A stretch of 64,000 nucleotides of DNA from assembly GCA_025526995.1 (NCBI GenBank), contig JAHLKG010000026.1, forward strand, positions 278,001-342,000, in the 5' to 3' direction. The position numbers were made by a program, and so were the translations under genes. Below the pieces are notes generated by a model. It was not told where the DNA came from. It did no database searches and worked only from the letters and a program-made list of their open reading frames with translations. This stretch comes from Powellomyces hirtus (lineage: Eukaryota > Chytridiomycota > Chytridiomycetes > Spizellomycetales > Powellomycetaceae). This document shows positions 18,248-28,531 of the stretch, one piece after another. Every line of letters begins with the position of its first letter. Positions within the stretch are counted from its first letter, which is position 1.

Positions 18248-18973
18248 ATGAAGAAACTTATTCTTGATTCGGCTCGATCAAGCAACAATGATCTGAACTC
18301 GCCACGGTGGAATCTCTCCGAGCCCATCAGTTGCGATAAGATTCGTTACAACTCCATTATCCTTCCGTTGAGTTTCGATATCGTTCACTCGAGGAACAAC
18401 AAGATCTCATTTGGAACAACGCAGGATATCAAGACTGTATCGTTGCCACCTGGAGTGTATTCGCCCGATGATCTCGTAGAGGAACTAACCACCGCCATGA
18501 ACGCAGTCTCCTCACAAACATACGATGTAACTTATGATAATCTTTCCGGCAAGATTACAGTGGATTCATCTACGACACCCTTCAAGTTCTTCCAAAACGG
18601 CTCCACATCACAGAAAATCTTAGGATTGACAGGCGATACTCCATCTTCATCGAGTGTTACCTTTCAGAATCCGATTGATCTTACAGGTGTAAAGATGGTG
18701 CTTGTTACTTCGCAAAATGTACGCAGTAACGACGTAGTGGTGGCCGGACAGGAAAGTCTGAACATTCTTGCGTGCATACCAATCAACCAAGAGACACAGA
18801 CTGTTCTTTGCAGTCAGAATTACTTTGACAGCGATTTTATCGACACCGAAAGTGGGCTTGTCTCTACTATCGACATTCAACTACTGGACAGTGAAACATT
18901 GGTACCTCTCGACCTCAAAGGAAAGGCCTTTACCCTTGTCATCGATTGTCACTCGTCTGGATTCACTGATTAG
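18248..18973 (+). CDS. Penton (minor capsid protein, single jelly roll)
   Basis: 241 residues, ATG 18248, TAG stop. The N-terminal half has the layout of Polinton/virophage pentons: a short N-terminal strand (MKKLILDSARSSN), then SIILPLSFDIV, then PPGVYSPDDLVEELTTAMN, a helix that precedes the jelly-roll strands. It would occupy the capsid five-fold vertices. It opens the rightward gene block and is followed by small virion-type genes and the fiber, which would attach to it. Confidence 0.85.
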   Translation: MKKLILDSARSSNNDLNSPRWNLSEPISCDKIRYNSIILPLSFDIVHSRNNKISFGTTQDIKTVSLPPGVYSPDDLVEELTTAMNAVSSQTYDVTYDNLSGKITVDSSTTPFKFFQNGSTSQKILGLTGDTPSSSSVTFQNPIDLTGVKMVLVTSQNVRSNDVVVAGQESLNILACIPINQETQTVLCSQNYFDSDFIDTESGLVSTIDIQLLDSETLVPLDLKGKAFTLVIDCHSSGFTD

Positions 18974-19021
18974 GATGCTTGCATGCCCGCACAAATTAAA
19001 AAGATGATCCTTAAGTAAAAC

Positions 19022-19336
19022 ATGTCATTACGTAGCAAGTTGAGCAACTTTGCAACAAAGGCAAAGGCGTTTGGACTCCGGTCCTTACAAGTGTATAACA
19101 AGGCGAATTCGGGAATCCGTGATTTTGTAAGACACGCCAGTACGGTTAGAGATGTTTATAACAAGGCATCCGCTGCAATTGTAGACGACACAAGTGTTCC
19201 TGTAAAAGTCCGAGACTATGCTACTAGAGGACAAGGGTATATTGATACACTTCATCGAGGAATAGGTCGAGGACATGAAATCCAGCAAAACTTTGATAGC
19301 GCCTTAAGACAATCTTTACCATTAGGGCTCCGCTAG
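19022..19336 (+). CDS. Small basic amphipathic protein, unknown
   Basis: 104 residues, ATG 19022, TAG stop. It is mostly helical, rich in Arg, Lys, Tyr and Asn, with amphipathic stretches (SKLSNFATKAKAFGLRSLQV). Position after the penton and overall character are reminiscent of minor virion proteins such as adenovirus pVI-like factors, but there is no motif to prove it. Its last 4 bp overlap the end of a convergent gene. Confidence 0.6.
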   Translation: MSLRSKLSNFATKAKAFGLRSLQVYNKANSGIRDFVRHASTVRDVYNKASAAIVDDTSVPVKVRDYATRGQGYIDTLHRGIGRGHEIQQNFDSALRQSLPLGLR

Positions 19337-19560
19337 CAGATATCGTCAAATCCGTCACTTTGAACATCCTCAAGGATAACATATGCATCAGGTTCTGGGA
19401 TGACGTCGCTGAAGTTTACGCTGCGTTCAGGTTCCTGGGGGTTGATGATCTCCTGTATGATTTCCAAGGTGCAAGAAGAGTTGTCCTTCTCCACATCTTT
19501 TCCGACCTTGTGCCACAAGCGATTTCGGATCTTTTCTAAACGCTGTTGCTCGTTTGGCAT
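19333..19560 (-). CDS. Small acidic protein, unknown
   Basis: 75 residues, ATG 19560, TAG stop shared in CTAG with the convergent gene at 19336. Basic helical N-terminus, acidic C-terminus (EPDAYVILEDVQSDGFDD). It starts 35 bp from the divergent gene at 19596. It has normal start, stop and packing for this element, so it is probably real. No family recognised. Confidence 0.5.
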   Translation of the reverse strand: MPNEQQRLEKIRNRLWHKVGKDVEKDNSSCTLEIIQEIINPQEPERSVNFSDVIPEPDAYVILEDVQSDGFDDIC

Positions 19561-19595
19561 GTTCTTTAATTTCTAGAGTATAGAAATAAACCACG

Positions 19596-20576
19596 ATGGA
19601 GTCTATCCTGAACGAGTTGGTAGACGTGCTGCGGTCGAATAACGCTCCGGAGCAATTGAGAAACAACAACGAGACCGTTGAAAAGGAGGTGTTTTGGGCT
19701 GAAAAGAGTAAACACATACATGCTCGAAACCCTACTGGTTTTTTTGATCAGCCTGTTTTCCAGAAGTATCGAGGCTTTGGTACGGTAGAAACTCAGTTTG
19801 TAAGTGATCCATTTTATATAGAGGTTCCAAACGCGCCCACAGGTTATCTACGCAATGCTTACGGAAGGTCTCTCAACCCAGACACGTTCCACCGCGTTTT
19901 CTCAGACACTGACCTTAGACGCATGAATGCGGGTCGCGTGGATGACCGATCTCCCAAAAGTGTACAAGAAACACGATATACAGTACGTACAGGTTCTTCT
20001 GGGTATAGAGCACAAACAGATCTACATCAACGGATTGCAGAACTTCGTGAGGGTGAAGAAAGGCGTAAAAATGAACACTTGGGACCAAACGGTAAGTTCG
20101 TAGAAGTTAAGAGCAAACATGGTATCTTTAATCCTGGAGAGTCAATGTTAGAAAAAACAGGCCTCGGTACTAGTGGAGTCGATATTGGTTTGGATAACAG
20201 CATGGCTGCTAAAAGGAAAGGTAAAGGACCTGTTACTGAAACATCAGATATCGACATCAATATCAAATCAAGCAAAAGTATCAAGTCCGAGAAGAGGATC
20301 CCATCCCCTATCTCAGACACTGGAGATCAGTTTGACACCCCCGCATGGAGCGGTTCACCAACACCTGGTCCCCCCGTATCTCCAAAAAAATCAAAAGCAG
20401 CGTTCAAAAGTATTCTAAATCGTAATCGTTCGAATCACTTGCTGCATCCTGAGTGTGAAACACGCATGCCTGAATCGTCAGCCGAATTCACCCGAATGTA
20501 TCAGGAGTGGTACAATAACGGCAGTCAACCCTATACCAGTTGGACCAATATCGACTGGAGCAAGGTTAGAAGATAA
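19596..20576 (+). CDS. Uncharacterised viral protein (326 residues)
   Basis: ATG 19596, TAA stop. The N-terminal 140 residues are ordered (KYRGFGTVETQFVSDPFYIE...). The middle is charged and Lys/Ser-rich (about 200-280, likely disordered, with SPTPGPPVSPKK). The last 40 residues end in Trp-rich EWYNNGSQPYTSWTNIDWSK. No known motif. Being in the rightward virion block, it is likely a structural or assembly factor. Confidence 0.6.
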   Translation: MESILNELVDVLRSNNAPEQLRNNNETVEKEVFWAEKSKHIHARNPTGFFDQPVFQKYRGFGTVETQFVSDPFYIEVPNAPTGYLRNAYGRSLNPDTFHRVFSDTDLRRMNAGRVDDRSPKSVQETRYTVRTGSSGYRAQTDLHQRIAELREGEERRKNEHLGPNGKFVEVKSKHGIFNPGESMLEKTGLGTSGVDIGLDNSMAAKRKGKGPVTETSDIDINIKSSKSIKSEKRIPSPISDTGDQFDTPAWSGSPTPGPPVSPKKSKAAFKSILNRNRSNHLLHPECETRMPESSAEFTRMYQEWYNNGSQPYTSWTNIDWSKVRR

Positions 20577-20646
20577 CCGCAGAATAGTGACTATTCTTCA
20601 TCAAATTTTTTCTAAATAGAAGCTAAAGAGATCACATAGTAATTAC

Positions 20647-21237
20647 ATGCCTTCCAAGAAGCCACAGCCTCAAGAGGAAGTCGTCGAATCAGACGAGTCA
20701 TTAGCCTCCACGGATACCGAGGCCGAGGACGACACTCAGGCTGAACAAGATTACGTCAAGGCACTTGTAGACAAATATGCGGCGGCTAAGAAACCACAAG
20801 ATGGAGATGGAGAACCGGAACCAGTAGAGAAACCTGTCAAGAAGAAACGTGTTGGTACACCTAAACAGATTGAGCATCTTAAAGGAGCAAGGGAGAAAGC
20901 GGTTATCGTAAGGAAACAACTTGCAGAGAAAAGACGTCGTGAAGAGGCTGAACAAAAGGAGAAAGATGAGCAAAGTCGCATCGTTAAGGAGGCTATGCGT
21001 TTACGAGAATTGGAGAAAGAAAGCAAGAAAGCAAAGAAGCAGGTAAGCAAGAAACCAAAGAAAGTTATCGAGTCATCATCGGAGGAGGAGGAAGTTATTG
21101 TACGGAAAAAACCAAAGAAGAAGAAGGTTGTCTACATTGAAAGCAGTGACGAAGAGATACCAGCCCCGCAACACTCAAGGCCGGCCCCCGCGCCAATCTC
21201 AAAAAGGTTCCATGCGTTTTACGACGATATCATCTAG
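20647..21237 (+). CDS. Highly charged coiled-coil-like protein
   Basis: 196 residues, ATG 20647, TAG stop. Acidic N-terminus (residues 10-40), then about 100 residues of Lys/Glu/Arg-rich predicted helix, then alternating Ser/Glu and Lys clusters (SSSEEEEVIVRKKPKKKK). The final KRFHAFYDDII is the only ordered-looking part. It overlaps the fiber gene start by 26 bp, so the two are probably co-expressed. A scaffold or DNA-binding role is possible, but nothing shows it. Confidence 0.6.
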   Translation: MPSKKPQPQEEVVESDESLASTDTEAEDDTQAEQDYVKALVDKYAAAKKPQDGDGEPEPVEKPVKKKRVGTPKQIEHLKGAREKAVIVRKQLAEKRRREEAEQKEKDEQSRIVKEAMRLRELEKESKKAKKQVSKKPKKVIESSSEEEEVIVRKKPKKKKVVYIESSDEEIPAPQHSRPAPAPISKRFHAFYDDII

Positions 21238-24200
21238 GGGATCGCAAGGGTTTAAATTTCAGAGCTTTATGGTAAAGATGCCCTTGCCTAATAGCGTGCA
21301 AGGTCAGTATACCGTTCGGCGTAACTTTCAAGTTCTTGATAACCTTAGAGCCGGCACTGTCAGGGCAAATAACGTTAAGGGTGATGTTGTGGAGAACATC
21401 GATGGAGTGTTCTTTATACGAGACCTCATAACACCAAGTGAGAAGATTCATATTGCACAGGACAGAGGTATCTACGAAATATCCATTGATGACAATACGG
21501 CATACGATCCGCTCTTTGTGGACGACACCAATACTATAGGTCTTCGCCACGATGGGTCTCTCGAGGTCGTGGAGGGAGAGTTGAGTGTTGTCTTTCCGCC
21601 AAAGGAAACTCTAGTGGAACCCTTGATACGGGACTTTGATGGGATAAAGTTACAGCATGACGAAACAATGAAAGTCACTCACGGGATGCTTGGAATCGAT
21701 TACCAAGACCCACTCTATCTGAATATGCAACAAAAGTTCTCTGTGGATTATGATCAGTCGTTGACCGTGAACACCGAAGGACAACTAGCAGTGGTTCCAG
21801 AGTTCATCAACAATACAGTTATTGTCGAGGCACCTCTCCAGAGACGCGTTGAAGACAGTCACATTGTACTCAATGCTGGAAAGGGGCTTCAAGTCAACGA
21901 TGATGGGGAACTACAGACGGATCTGAATAACATTATCAAGCCTTTAGGGGCCCTCCATGCCAATGGACTCTTTGACCTCGCTGATGATTTCCTGGAGTAC
22001 GGCTACGAGGCAATTGATGAGATCTTTGGGGATGGAGAAGACACCGAGGTGAAACTTTTACGGCTTAAGACTTCATCGGACTTTACACAAAAGGGGTTAC
22101 TTTCCGGCTCAAAGGTTCTAGCGATTAAAAACAAAGGCGCCAACCGGATCCCCTACTATGCAACAATCTCTGATGAATTTGACACAGATGATACCTTCCG
22201 ATACAACTCTACCTTGAACGAACTCCATGTAGGACATGTGTCTTTAAACACCAACTTTAACCCTGACAACAATGAAGCGGTTACCGCGGGATATGCAGAG
22301 CAGTTGTACCAGTCAGAAACTGGATCACCAATTGATGTCTCGGCTTTATCTAATGGTAGGAGGACTCTCGGTCTTAGAACTGACGCTACACTTGCTGTAG
22401 AGAATCAAGTTCTCGGTGTCAACGCTACCACACTTGTTAATGGTTCAAGCATCAAAGTCGCAGATGGTAAGATTGCCTCTGGGCTTATCTTCCAACCAGC
22501 GAACGGAGTGCGGCTTAGAGAGGGAACCAACAATGACGTCCAGTTAGCGTTAGAGGTGGAGGGGGCGCTGGAGAAAGTAGGGTTGAATAAGATCAAAGAG
22601 GTCCTAACTTTTGGAGCAGGTTTGCAGCGGACCGAGAACGCTGTCTCCATGGATCTCAAGAGCGCCAACAGTCAGATTCTCGTAGACAATGAGACCGGGA
22701 CACTAACTGGTAACGTTGAGGCAAAGCCCAATTCGGGACTTGTTTTCAATGAGAACATCTTAGATTTAGACAAGTCCGCCATCATTGACGGATCCACTAT
22801 TACCGTTCACAATGGAAAGTTGACTGGGAACTTGTATCATTTTGGCGATGGCTTCTCTGTTGACACACAATCCAATGGAAACAATACTGTTGCTTTGGAA
22901 CTTGAGGGCTCGACACATATCCAGGTCCAAGGCAATAAAATCTCCACAGATCTAAAGCCCTATACGGGAGGCCAAAACGTAACCGTCTCAAATAATACAA
23001 TTTCGGTAAACATCCCTCAAGAGACTCCATACTCTGGAGGCCCGGGAATCTCAGTCGCAGGGAAAACCATTTCCAATACGTTAAACATCAGCGCTGGCAT
23101 GGGGATAACTGTCATGGGAAGCGCTGCTACTGGTTACATCATATCGAGTCAGAACCTAAAGACACAGGACGATGATGATGACGAGAGAAAAACCGATAAT
23201 GAAGATGATACTTTGAAAAATGAGAACAATGAAACTGTACAAAGTACCTCTCCAGTGTCGACAATACTACCATTCCCCCTCATACCCTTTCCACCCCCGC
23301 CTCCAGTGATCCCATTGGTCCCCATTTTCCCATTCATTGGTTTGCTACCTACTCTGTTAGGTACGCTTGGGGGTTTTGCAGTTATTTTTGGTTACCAACG
23401 CGAGCGAAAGAAGAAGAAGAATCCAGACGGGACCGATATGACTAACTCGGATGGTACACCCGTTTTTGATACAACGCCAGAAGGCGAATGGATATGGAGC
23501 GAGGGGAGCAATGTTGCTATTCAGAGCGATAAGACCACACGCCTTACCAGACTACTAATGGATGATTGGCCAGAAGACGTGAGAGTGGGGTATTGGGCTT
23601 CGGTTATGAATCTCTCGAAGACCTGGCAGTTCGAAGAACTCATTAGCCGCCCTTGGACGATCGAGACAGTTTCTAGTCTTGTCGAGCCTTTGGACACGCG
23701 TCTGCTCACTGCTGAGTCATCAATCGCCAACCACGGCGGGCGACTCTATGGGGCAGAAATCGCTCTGGATGCTGTGGAAGCCAAAGTGTCTATTTTGGAA
23801 AGTAACAGCCCCATAACCGTTGGAAAAGGACTTGTCAAAAATAGCAACGTCATCTCAATCAACCCGTACCAATCAGAGACACTCTCTGCCATTGGTGACG
23901 TTGTTTTTGGCATGCAGCGATGGGTCCCCTCCACGGTCTTCTTTACAGATAGTGAGCCCTCGACAACCACCGTGGCCGGGGAGGCTTGGGGAAATGGAAC
24001 GTACGTTATATCCTGTTCGCATAGTGATAACGTTAACCGATCACATAAGGCATTTGCCAACTGGGGATCGTCCCTGTACTTCACAAACCTGTATACGGGT
24101 GCAGGTGGTACGTCCAGTAGAACAACTGAAACCATAGCGGCGGGAGTTTCGTACAAGGGAGAATGGATTCAAATCCAGCTCCCCGCAGCCAAAAGCATCT

Positions 24201-27200
24201 CTGCCACGAGACTTAGGTATCGCGACGGGGGCAACATCCTTGGGATGCCTCAGACGTTCGCAATTTTGGGGTCGAATGATGGGGCATCCTGGAATCTGTT
24301 GTATCACCAGTCTACACCCGTTGGTTGGAGCGATTCCAACCGTGATCCGAAATGGTTTACCTCGACGAACACTACAGCATACAGTTTTATAAGGTTGGTT
24401 TGTTTAACCAATGGAGGGGGGTACGCTTACTGTGGGGTACGTATTGAATATTTCACTCCACTTGATTCCGTTACAATTAACAAGCCGTTATTCATTGGTA
24501 ACGGTCTCACAGGATCCAATGCAAACTTCACACAAACTATCACTGCTTCGGCAGCTCCTACAATTGGAGCTCATCTTGTGAACAAGACCTTCACGGATGC
24601 TACGTATGCAACCATTACTAATCTGACATCGCTTACAGCCAGGGTTACAAGTGCAGAAACCTCATTAACTGGGAAACAGGGGACACTCAGTGTTTCTTCA
24701 GGTATCACTCTTTCCAACAATGTTCTTGGATACGACTCGGCTATAATCTCTACAAAGGCTTCAACTGACGCTTTGGCCACTAGAGTTACCAATGCTGAAT
24801 CGTCTTTAGCGGGGAAACAGGGGTTGCTCAGTGTTTCTTCAGGTATCACTCTTTCCAACAATGTTCTTGGATACGACTCGGCTATAATCTCTACAAAGGC
24901 TTCAACTGACGCTTTGGCCACTAGAGTTACCAATGCTGAATCGTCTTTAGCGGGGAAACAGGGGTTGCTCAGTGTTTCTTCAGGTATCACTCTTTCCAAC
25001 AATGTTCTTGGCTATGATTCGGCTATAATCTCTACAAAGGCTTCAACTGACGCTTTGGCCACTAGAGTTACCAATGCTGAATCGTCCATAACAACACTCC
25101 AAACCGGGAAGCAAAACTCGCTCTCGGTCGCTGCAGGGATTACTTTAACCAATAGCGTTCTTGGCTATGATTCGGCCATCATAGCAACCAAAAGTTCAGT
25201 TGATGCTCTCGCTACATCGAAGCAGGATGTGCTAACCGCTGGGACTGGACTAACCAAAACTGGAGCGACGCTATTAGTCAATGCTTCTCAGCCGCAGATA
25301 ACTTCAGTTGGAACACTTACATCACTAGCGGTCAATGGCTACATTAATATTACTAATACCGGAAGCGTAGCGCTGTCTATAGCAGATAACGTGTCCTTTG
25401 GACGTTGTGGCGCAAACACGCAGTGGTTTTCAAATGCGCAAACCGGAGATGCAATCATTCGAGCATCAGGCTCTAAAGTGATTCGTCTGGGGACCAATAT
25501 AAACGCTTCTCTCGTTGATATTTTCGATGGAGGTATGGTTCTCAACAGTGGAAACCTTACGGTAGCCACTGCGCCGACTCTAGGTAACCATCTTGTAAAC
25601 AAAACATATGTTGATGGATCATTTGCCTCCATAGGATCCTTGACTGCTACAAACACTAATGTCACGAACCTCACGGGTCGAGTGGTCTCTCTGGAAAGCG
25701 GGGGTTCAACAAATAAAGAAATTACCGTCTGGAGTAAAATCAAGGGCAGTGATACAGTCCCCGTCCCTCTTCCTCCAGCAGGGGGGGCTGCCCTTACGGC
25801 AGGAACCTCTACTCCAACAACGTGGGAATACTTGAATGGAACTTACACTTTAACGGCTTCAAGTATCTACTCGGCTGGATACGAAGCCTACAGAGGTTTC
25901 AAATCGGAACGGTTAACCGCTCCATGGGTCTCTGGAAACGGTACTTATAACTCGACAACTGGTGTATATACTACTTCAACAGCCTCTTGGATTGACTCAA
26001 ATAGTACGTTCGTACCGGGCGAATGGATTGCCGTAGATCTCCCCGCTGCTCGAACAATCTCTTCCGTGACAATTTATCAAAGACTCGGCGAACCTTCTCC
26101 TTCAATGCCTCTGAGAATCGCGGTGCTAGTTGGACAATCAACCGGGACCATGACAGTGGCGGTCGACCAAGATAATATACCAGACGTCCCAAATCATACG
26201 CTAAACTTTACCGCAGCCTCCTATAAGTACATTAGACTTGTGTGTGTGAGGACCCGGACACCATTTACCTTCTGTCACTTTTCCTTTAGTCTCACAACAA
26301 CCACCGCCGGGTTCCCCCTGGCCCTCGATCACGCCCAGGTGAAGATTGCTTCCAGTGAGGATTCGGTATCGACATCCAGTGGTTCCTTGCAGATTGCAGG
26401 AGGTGTTGGCATCAATAGAAACCTGTTTGTTGGAGGAGGTTTGAACGTATCTAATCCGTCTACAACCACCAGTGTACTTGCATATCTCAATGCCCCATCG
26501 TTGGCGGCCCCAGCAAATGTTTCAATGCAACTTGGAGTTGCTGCCTCTCTCAATAACAATGCGTATTGGAACTTTACGTATCTAGGAGCGGGAAGTACAA
26601 CAAACAGTACAAACATTGGCTTGTTTGGAGGGGTTACAGCCCTATCAGTTAGTAACTCGACGATTTCTGTAACGGGTACAGGAGAATCCACCTCTTCCAC
26701 AACCGGAGCCCTCCAGGTAGCTGGAGGCCTAAGCGTTCAGAAATCAATCAACATCGGAACAGGAACAATTCCCTGCGGAATAACGACTGAGGTCGGGGGG
26801 TCTACTCCTCTCCTCAATGTTGGAATTAACTACAGGCACACACCATCTTTGACAAGTGGAGCGGCTGCCCTCCGCATTGATGGAAGGGGATTTGGTACAG
26901 GCGGTACACCGTTTTTCTTCTTCACTCGACCACCTGGATCATCAACAGAAACCCCTGTGGTAACCATAGACATGACTGGTAGACTCGCGGTCAATGGAGG
27001 GCTATTGAATCTGACGAACGGTGCGTCCAACTTGATTCACTATTCTACTGCTGGAGTTCAAGCGCCGACATTTTCAACTCGGTCCACTGGAACCAAAATC
27101 GTCCTCTACCCTGAGATCTCGGGAACTACCGTGGATTACTCTGTGGGAGTAGAATCTGGTCATGTATGGCATGCAGTGCCAACCACAGGGTCATCTACGG

Positions 27201-27739
27201 GATTCAAGTGGTATGGAGGAGTAACAGAAATTGCTCGTCTGAATTCATTAGGTCTGACGGTTAATGGCTCCGTGGATTCAAAGGTACCAACATTTTTTAT
27301 CGTCGACAACACCCAAATTAGTACCTACCAGAATCTACCAGCCAACGTTGTAACCAAAATTCAAATGGTCACTACAACTAGATACAACAAAGGAGTTCAA
27401 TCTGGTTGGAGGAACGGGACCTATGACTACGTTATACCAAAAACTGGTCTTTGGCAATTCCACGTTTCGATTGGATTGACCAACTTTATAGGGAATAACA
27501 ATATAATGTTCTCCATCGACGTGAATGGAGAACTACCTCCAGACCGTATCTCCACTCAAGCAACCATTAATGCGCAGTTTCCAAACCAGTATTCCACCGT
27601 GCAAGGCACATTTCATTTGCTACTGAACGCAAATGATATAATTTCGTTAAAGTTCAACCCTACAATCGCTTGCTACACCGCTGGGTTGGATTGGAACTGC
27701 ATATCGAAATTATCTGGTCAACTTATTGCAGCCTCCTGA
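21212..27739 (+). CDS. Giant fiber / adhesin
   Basis: 2,175 residues from ATG 21212 (MRFTTISSRGSQG); the open frame extends upstream but without ATG. In order: shaft-like beta repeats (about 60-680, recurring units such as G-L-x-V-x-x-x-G-x-L-x-V, like adenovirus fiber shafts); a proline-rich hydrophobic segment followed by RERKKKK (about 682-735), possibly membrane-active; a discoidin (F5/8 type C)-like domain (about 900-1080); four 47-residue repeats (about 1153-1310); a second discoidin-like domain (about 1527-1693, WIAVDLPAARTISSVTIY); and a C1q/TNF-like trimeric domain at the C-terminus (about 2030-2175, YVIPKTGLWQFHVSI). It is likely the host-binding spike of the virion. The domain calls are by eye. 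The last 22 bp overlap the convergent gene. Confidence 0.82.
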   Translation: MRFTTISSRGSQGFKFQSFMVKMPLPNSVQGQYTVRRNFQVLDNLRAGTVRANNVKGDVVENIDGVFFIRDLITPSEKIHIAQDRGIYEISIDDNTAYDPLFVDDTNTIGLRHDGSLEVVEGELSVVFPPKETLVEPLIRDFDGIKLQHDETMKVTHGMLGIDYQDPLYLNMQQKFSVDYDQSLTVNTEGQLAVVPEFINNTVIVEAPLQRRVEDSHIVLNAGKGLQVNDDGELQTDLNNIIKPLGALHANGLFDLADDFLEYGYEAIDEIFGDGEDTEVKLLRLKTSSDFTQKGLLSGSKVLAIKNKGANRIPYYATISDEFDTDDTFRYNSTLNELHVGHVSLNTNFNPDNNEAVTAGYAEQLYQSETGSPIDVSALSNGRRTLGLRTDATLAVENQVLGVNATTLVNGSSIKVADGKIASGLIFQPANGVRLREGTNNDVQLALEVEGALEKVGLNKIKEVLTFGAGLQRTENAVSMDLKSANSQILVDNETGTLTGNVEAKPNSGLVFNENILDLDKSAIIDGSTITVHNGKLTGNLYHFGDGFSVDTQSNGNNTVALELEGSTHIQVQGNKISTDLKPYTGGQNVTVSNNTISVNIPQETPYSGGPGISVAGKTISNTLNISAGMGITVMGSAATGYIISSQNLKTQDDDDDERKTDNEDDTLKNENNETVQSTSPVSTILPFPLIPFPPPPPVIPLVPIFPFIGLLPTLLGTLGGFAVIFGYQRERKKKKNPDGTDMTNSDGTPVFDTTPEGEWIWSEGSNVAIQSDKTTRLTRLLMDDWPEDVRVGYWASVMNLSKTWQFEELISRPWTIETVSSLVEPLDTRLLTAESSIANHGGRLYGAEIALDAVEAKVSILESNSPITVGKGLVKNSNVISINPYQSETLSAIGDVVFGMQRWVPSTVFFTDSEPSTTTVAGEAWGNGTYVISCSHSDNVNRSHKAFANWGSSLYFTNLYTGAGGTSSRTTETIAAGVSYKGEWIQIQLPAAKSISATRLRYRDGGNILGMPQTFAILGSNDGASWNLLYHQSTPVGWSDSNRDPKWFTSTNTTAYSFIRLVCLTNGGGYAYCGVRIEYFTPLDSVTINKPLFIGNGLTGSNANFTQTITASAAPTIGAHLVNKTFTDATYATITNLTSLTARVTSAETSLTGKQGTLSVSSGITLSNNVLGYDSAIISTKASTDALATRVTNAESSLAGKQGLLSVSSGITLSNNVLGYDSAIISTKASTDALATRVTNAESSLAGKQGLLSVSSGITLSNNVLGYDSAIISTKASTDALATRVTNAESSITTLQTGKQNSLSVAAGITLTNSVLGYDSAIIATKSSVDALATSKQDVLTAGTGLTKTGATLLVNASQPQITSVGTLTSLAVNGYINITNTGSVALSIADNVSFGRCGANTQWFSNAQTGDAIIRASGSKVIRLGTNINASLVDIFDGGMVLNSGNLTVATAPTLGNHLVNKTYVDGSFASIGSLTATNTNVTNLTGRVVSLESGGSTNKEITVWSKIKGSDTVPVPLPPAGGAALTAGTSTPTTWEYLNGTYTLTASSIYSAGYEAYRGFKSERLTAPWVSGNGTYNSTTGVYTTSTASWIDSNSTFVPGEWIAVDLPAARTISSVTIYQRLGEPSPSMPLRIAVLVGQSTGTMTVAVDQDNIPDVPNHTLNFTAASYKYIRLVCVRTRTPFTFCHFSFSLTTTTAGFPLALDHAQVKIASSEDSVSTSSGSLQIAGGVGINRNLFVGGGLNVSNPSTTTSVLAYLNAPSLAAPANVSMQLGVAASLNNNAYWNFTYLGAGSTTNSTNIGLFGGVTALSVSNSTISVTGTGESTSSTTGALQVAGGLSVQKSINIGTGTIPCGITTEVGGSTPLLNVGINYRHTPSLTSGAAALRIDGRGFGTGGTPFFFFTRPPGSSTETPVVTIDMTGRLAVNGGLLNLTNGASNLIHYSTAGVQAPTFSTRSTGTKIVLYPEISGTTVDYSVGVESGHVWHAVPTTGSSTGFKWYGGVTEIARLNSLGLTVNGSVDSKVPTFFIVDNTQISTYQNLPANVVTKIQMVTTTRYNKGVQSGWRNGTYDYVIPKTGLWQFHVSIGLTNFIGNNNIMFSIDVNGELPPDRISTQATINAQFPNQYSTVQGTFHLLLNANDIISLKFNPTIACYTAGLDWNCISKLSGQLIAAS
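24671..25091 (+). repeat. 141-bp tandem repeats within the fiber gene
   Basis: Near-identical units start at 24671, 24812 and 24953, with a diverged fourth unit from about 25106. Each encodes 47 residues beginning GKQG and containing SSGITLSNNVLGYDSA. The first two boundaries are almost identical in DNA, which suggests recent unequal exchange or slippage. Confidence 0.9.
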
Positions 27740-28089
27740 TACTTCTCGTACTTCTCGTTGATGTAACCAATTTCAAGGTACTCAATGACCTTGCTCTGTT
27801 TGCATTGATAAAGGCCAAAGACAAGCAACTTTCGCTCAGGACCCTTTTCTGAATCCATGTTTACAAAGGCTAGGTACCCCCGTGGATGATTCTTCCACAT
27901 CATCTTCTTCTTGTGGTCGTTTTTGAACGAGGATACATTTAAGACCTTTTGGAACAAGCCGCGATTCTTGATCGTAGGTTTGATGACTAGCAATGTATCC
28001 TCGTCATGAATGTCTCGAAACTCTACTGCGAGCCTTACAAAATCGGCTTCCGTGTTACATTCAACTGTACGCGCGTTTGGAGGATTCAT
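27718..28089 (-). CDS. Small viral protein, unknown (123 residues)
   Basis: ATG 28089, TGA stop inside the 3' end of the fiber gene (22-bp convergent overlap). Mixed alpha/beta composition with a basic centre (SSFKNDHKKKMMWKNHPRG) and one Cys pair. No family recognised. Codon-like composition, clean start and tight packing support a real gene. Confidence 0.6.
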   Translation of the reverse strand: MNPPNARTVECNTEADFVRLAVEFRDIHDEDTLLVIKPTIKNRGLFQKVLNVSSFKNDHKKKMMWKNHPRGYLAFVNMDSEKGPERKLLVFGLYQCKQSKVIEYLEIGYINEKYEKYQEAAIS

Positions 28090-28531
28090 TGTTTTTTCTT
28101 TAATAAGAGTAAGCTTAATCGCGAGAGGAAACGCAAAGCGTTACCTACTCAGTCGGGTAGGCGTAGCCACCCCGTCCTAGGCATTCAGACGTAAAAAGGC
28201 CCACAAGGAAGAAAGTACGCGGTTTGGCGACACGTACGGCCACTAGGTATTTGTTTGTTTGACAATACTGGGGAGAAGGGGGGTCTCTTCTTCACAGAAC
28301 CATAAGAGTTCTAGGCATCGAGTTTGCCTACGGAACCGTTCATTCGGATCTCTGTTGGAAAACGCGTTCATCTTACTAATGACAGCCTAGCTATCACACA
28401 GAAAAACCATAGAAGCTCCAGAGAAAAGAGACCCTCTCAAACGCGTTTAGACTCTGACGTTTGTTGGTTAAATACAAGGATGGCGCCGCTCCCACCCTTG
28501 GTTAAATACAAAGGGGCGCCGCCACCCTTGG
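28090..28531. other. Non-coding control-like region with short repeats
   Basis: Holds no convincing gene. It contains AAACGCGTTT at 28439-28448, a related AAAACGCGTT near 28360, and three copies of TTGGTTAAATA at about 28464, 28499 and 28529, the last two preceded by CCACCC. It is the largest gap in the element and may hold promoters or a replication signal; this is inference. Confidence 0.45.

Noticed and set aside
21098..21211. Upstream extension of the fiber frame
   Set aside because: It begins at TTG, not ATG, and lies within the preceding gene; ATG 21212 is the first supported start.
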